DNA of 44,535 nucleotides, taken from assembly GCF_003612565.1 (NCBI RefSeq), contig NZ_RAZG01000029.1:1-44535 (forward strand), written 5' to 3'. Below are positions 42,232 to 44,535 of the stretch, piece by piece. The stretch's first letter is position 1, and every line of letters starts with the position of its first letter. Origin of the DNA: Roseburia sp. 1XD42-69 (GTDB lineage Bacteria; Bacillota; Clostridia; Lachnospirales; Lachnospiraceae). The position numbers were made by a program, and so were the translations under genes. Below the pieces are notes generated by a model, which saw only the letters and a program-made list of their open reading frames with translations, ran no database searches and had not been told where the DNA came from.

Positions 42232-42660
42232 TTAATCAATATTCTTAAATAAACCGCCTCCAACACTAATAGACATATTTGGAGTATTGGTCTGTGATGA
42301 GGTTTTATAGCCGCTGACCTCGATTTCTCCAGAAGTTCTATTGAATTTAACTCCTATGTTCATGTTTTCGGTCACATCTATGTCTGTCTGGGTTTTTCTC
42401 GCTCCTGAAGAAAATAGTAAAGTATGTGTACCGGTGGTTAAGGGGATGGTTATGCTGCTGTTATTTTCTATACTGTACTCATCCGCAGAATCCACAATAA
42501 TTTTTATTTTTGGATTTACGAGAAACCATTGCTTTTCTCTTGTGATTATGACATCGTAGGTTCCACGGTCTTCTCTCCTTAATGGCATACCGCAATTTGG
42601 ACATGTAGCTGCTTTGTCTGAAATTTCTTTCCCGCATTCCGGGCATTTGATTAAACTCAT
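42232..42660 (-). CDS. Zinc-ribbon domain protein of unknown function
   Basis: A 142-residue protein with an N-terminal zinc ribbon (C6, C9, C20, C23 in CPECGKEISDKAATCPNCG), then a beta-rich domain (about residues 33-115) containing YDVIITREKQWFLVNPKIKI and a PEGA-like VPLTTGTHTLLF-type segment (here ITIPLTTGTHTLLFSSG). AGGAGG precedes the ATG on the minus strand. It lies between the integrase and the nuclease-domain gene, all on one strand. The function is not known. A binding or sensor module for the nuclease protein is a guess. Confidence 0.72.
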   Translation of the reverse strand: MSLIKCPECGKEISDKAATCPNCGMPLRREDRGTYDVIITREKQWFLVNPKIKIIVDSADEYSIENNSSITIPLTTGTHTLLFSSGARKTQTDIDVTENMNIGVKFNRTSGEIEVSGYKTSSQTNTPNMSISVGGGLFKNID

Positions 42661-42733
42661 TTGTTTTCCTCCTAAATATAATTTTATTGAAAGTCAAAAA
42701 AGATTGACTTATTTATCTGTGTAATAAAATGAT

Positions 42734-44535
42734 TTATACGTGCTGTTGTAGCTGATTCAGAAAATTACCATCCCATAAAAGAACTGCCAAGGAATCCGCC
42801 AATTCCTTGGCAGAATCGGTAAAATCATTATTTGTAAGAACTGCCCCTATTTGGCATTTATAAAAATCCTTTCCTGAATAAGCTTCCTGTACAGCAGAAT
42901 TTCCTACACGGCTGGAATATAATTTGCACTGGATTCCATATTTTACATTTCCTTTGTATGCGATAATGTCGATTCCCTGATCTCCGCTATCTCTGGTGAC
43001 ACTTATTGATGTAAAACCATTTAAAGATAGCAAACGGGCACAGTATTTTTCAAAGTCGTGTCCAGTCATATTCTTAAATGAATTCTTTCTAAATAAGTTT
43101 TCAGTGTCTTTAAAGTATTCTATATCTTTTGATTCGACATTATTTCCATAGCGCAGGTTCCTTTTTACGGTTTCGTGAGTATCATAGAGCAGGGATGACA
43201 CCTTTTTATAAAGTTTTTTATTGTTATAAATGGGAGCGGACGCTTTGTAATGGCCCAGTGAACTGTTTGCGAACATTTCCCTTTGTTCCAAAGGCAGGGC
43301 GTCAATATCTATGGGGAAATATTCGTTTAAATTTATCGAATCCGCATTATAGTTCTGGCGTAAAAAGCCGGAAAGAACTTTATGGAATAATTCTGGCTCA
43401 TTTTTAATGTATCTGCTGTTGGCGAAGCCGAAATACTGGTGGTTTTTGATTATGTCGGATGCTGTAAGAGCCATGTCGAACTTGTGTTTTAATACTAACA
43501 GGTAATTAACAGGAAAAGTTGAATCACTGTCTTTTTCGCAAGACTCCACCAGCTTCCTGGCCAAGTCATTTCTTTTCTTTATAACACAGGTTAGGAATAA
43601 TGCTTGAGCCGTGTAATTTTGAAAGGACGGGTTTCTATAACAGGAACGCAGCTTTATTATCATTTCAAAAGCCTGATCCAGTTTTCCGGAAAACAAATGC
43701 CTCTCTAATCCATAATAAAAAAGAAAGGCATACCCCACATCATTTTGTGAAGAAAATGGGTTGGAAAGAAACTGCCAGTATTTCCATCTCTGTTCAGGAG
43801 AAAGCTCTCTATAGGAAGGAAAGTATGGCGGGCTTTCAACCATTGTATTCGGGGCAGGTGCATTTACAGGCAAGTTCATTAAAATAGCGCTTGGTTCTCC
43901 GTAATCAAGGGATGTATAGGTTATTACAACACCTAAGGCATATTGTTCCTCTTTTGCAGGCGGATTATAGTTTTTGTGTATGCCATCCCCAAACCATATT
44001 AAATCTAATACTTCGGACGGTACAGTGCTAAGCTGGCTGGCAGTCAGGCTTTCCAGGGTTTTACGGTGCAGTTCTTCTAAAAAAGAGAGGTTTTCAGAAC
44101 TGAGAGATTTGTTGTCTTTCATTTCCAAGTACAATTTATCCAGTTTGTTTAGTTTTCCGTTTGCAGTTTTTAATCCTTCGAGTTCATGCGTTATGTTGCG
44201 TTCGATAGCCTGGTTGATAATTGCAATCTTATTTTTCTGAATATAGTCCTTTGTATTTGACAGAGGTTCTCTTGGCCTATAACCGGCGGCAACGAGTTCT
44301 TCATATGTATAAACATTCAGCTTGTCAATCGTGTCACAGGCCATTTTGATTCGGTTAATCACCGTACCCAGGCTGTTTGAATTGTTCATTAATTCTGTGC
44401 TTTCAAATAAAATATCCATTTGCCTTTTTATTGTTTCATTTTTTAGTTCTTGCGGCATATGTGCATTTGATGAATTGATGCTGGGAGATTTTAGTTTTTC
44501 ATCTCTGCTTTTTTCTAATACAGAGATAATATAAC
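42734..44535 (-). CDS. Large protein with C-terminal Mrr-type restriction endonuclease domain, incomplete at the window edge
   Basis: The first ATG in the window (44458) gives 574 residues, but it has no Shine-Dalgarno. The same frame stays open to the window end, reading ISVLEKSRDEKLKSPSINSS before that Met. The true start is therefore probably outside. The N-terminal and central parts are helical and repeat-like (LFTCVIKKRNDLARKLVESC-type helices), with no named domain. The C-terminal domain (about residues 465-570 of the visible protein) starts MTGHDFEKYCARLLSLNGF and has the PD-(D/E)XK residues in RDSGDQGIDIIAYKG and IQCKLY, then VGNSAVQEAYSGKDFY, the Mrr_cat pattern. No methylase gene is seen. 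A defence role against foreign or modified DNA is plausible but unproven. Confidence 0.8.
   Translation of the reverse strand, partial: YIISVLEKSRDEKLKSPSINSSNAHMPQELKNETIKRQMDILFESTELMNNSNSLGTVINRIKMACDTIDKLNVYTYEELVAAGYRPREPLSNTKDYIQKNKIAIINQAIERNITHELEGLKTANGKLNKLDKLYLEMKDNKSLSSENLSFLEELHRKTLESLTASQLSTVPSEVLDLIWFGDGIHKNYNPPAKEEQYALGVVITYTSLDYGEPSAILMNLPVNAPAPNTMVESPPYFPSYRELSPEQRWKYWQFLSNPFSSQNDVGYAFLFYYGLERHLFSGKLDQAFEMIIKLRSCYRNPSFQNYTAQALFLTCVIKKRNDLARKLVESCEKDSDSTFPVNYLLVLKHKFDMALTASDIIKNHQYFGFANSRYIKNEPELFHKVLSGFLRQNYNADSINLNEYFPIDIDALPLEQREMFANSSLGHYKASAPIYNNKKLYKKVSSLLYDTHETVKRNLRYGNNVESKDIEYFKDTENLFRKNSFKNMTGHDFEKYCARLLSLNGFTSISVTRDSGDQGIDIIAYKGNVKYGIQCKLYSSRVGNSAVQEAYSGKDFYKCQIGAVLTNNDFTDSAKELADSLAVLLWDGNFLNQLQQHV

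Noticed and set aside
1-44535. tRNA or rRNA genes and intact insertion sequences
   Set aside because: No cloverleaf, rRNA segment or transposase with terminal repeats was recognised by eye; a tRNA scan would settle the first point.

Overview
The window looks like chromosomal DNA of a spore-forming, low-to-mid GC anaerobic Firmicute, most likely a Lachnospiraceae-type Clostridia. The reasons are a SpoIIID gene, a Veg gene next to a DUF3794-LysM protein, strong AGGAGG ribosome sites with frequent GTG/TTG starts, TRAP transport with YesM/YesN-type regulators, a SEC-C methionine aminopeptidase and a type I-C CRISPR-Cas locus. The genus cannot be fixed from this sequence alone.

Layout. Positions 1-7268 hold a TRAP transporter (dctP, dctQ, dctM), a YcxB-like membrane protein, and an overlapping histidine kinase / AraC-type response regulator / second membrane-anchored DctP. 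This reads as one uptake system with its own sensing module. Positions 7279-9824 hold ddl-murF, which make and attach D-Ala-D-Ala in peptidoglycan synthesis, followed by an oppositely oriented plsC. Positions 10700-18900 hold envelope and spore-associated genes: a PrcB-like lipoprotein, veg, DUF3794-LysM, a chemoreceptor, a coiled-coil NlpC/P60 hydrolase overlapping a SurA-N-like protein, map, and a WG-repeat lipoprotein. Positions 18900-25500 hold purine salvage (apt plus an NCS2 permease), a candidate structured RNA on the minus strand, aroE-aroK, and the trkA-trkH potassium system.

Positions 25500-27630 are decayed or accessory DNA: an interrupted ORF, a divergent HxlR regulator / flavin reductase pair, a truncated sugar ABC permease, and a frameshifted remnant resembling the C-terminus of a GH94-type phosphorylase. 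spoIIID follows, with a near-consensus sigma-E promoter embedded in the arm of an upstream terminator hairpin.

Positions 28044-38070 form a complete type I-C CRISPR-Cas locus in the order cas3, cas5c, cas8c (with an internal cas11c start), cas7c, cas4, cas1, cas2, leader and array. The array has 26 identical 32-bp repeats, a degenerate terminal repeat and 26 spacers, two of which are identical neighbours. A broken TetR gene lies between the array and guaA.

After guaA, a known insertion site for genomic islands, a small hydrophobic type I toxin gene sits opposite a predicted antisense RNA. A tyrosine integrase points toward guaA, and behind it are a zinc-ribbon protein and a large protein with an Mrr-type nuclease domain that runs off the window. 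This is best read as the first end of an integrated island. The most noteworthy signals are the toxin/antisense pair at the CRISPR-guaA-island junction, the two sporulation-linked genes whose GTG start and Shine-Dalgarno are tied to a terminator hairpin, and the minus-strand three-way-junction RNA candidate.
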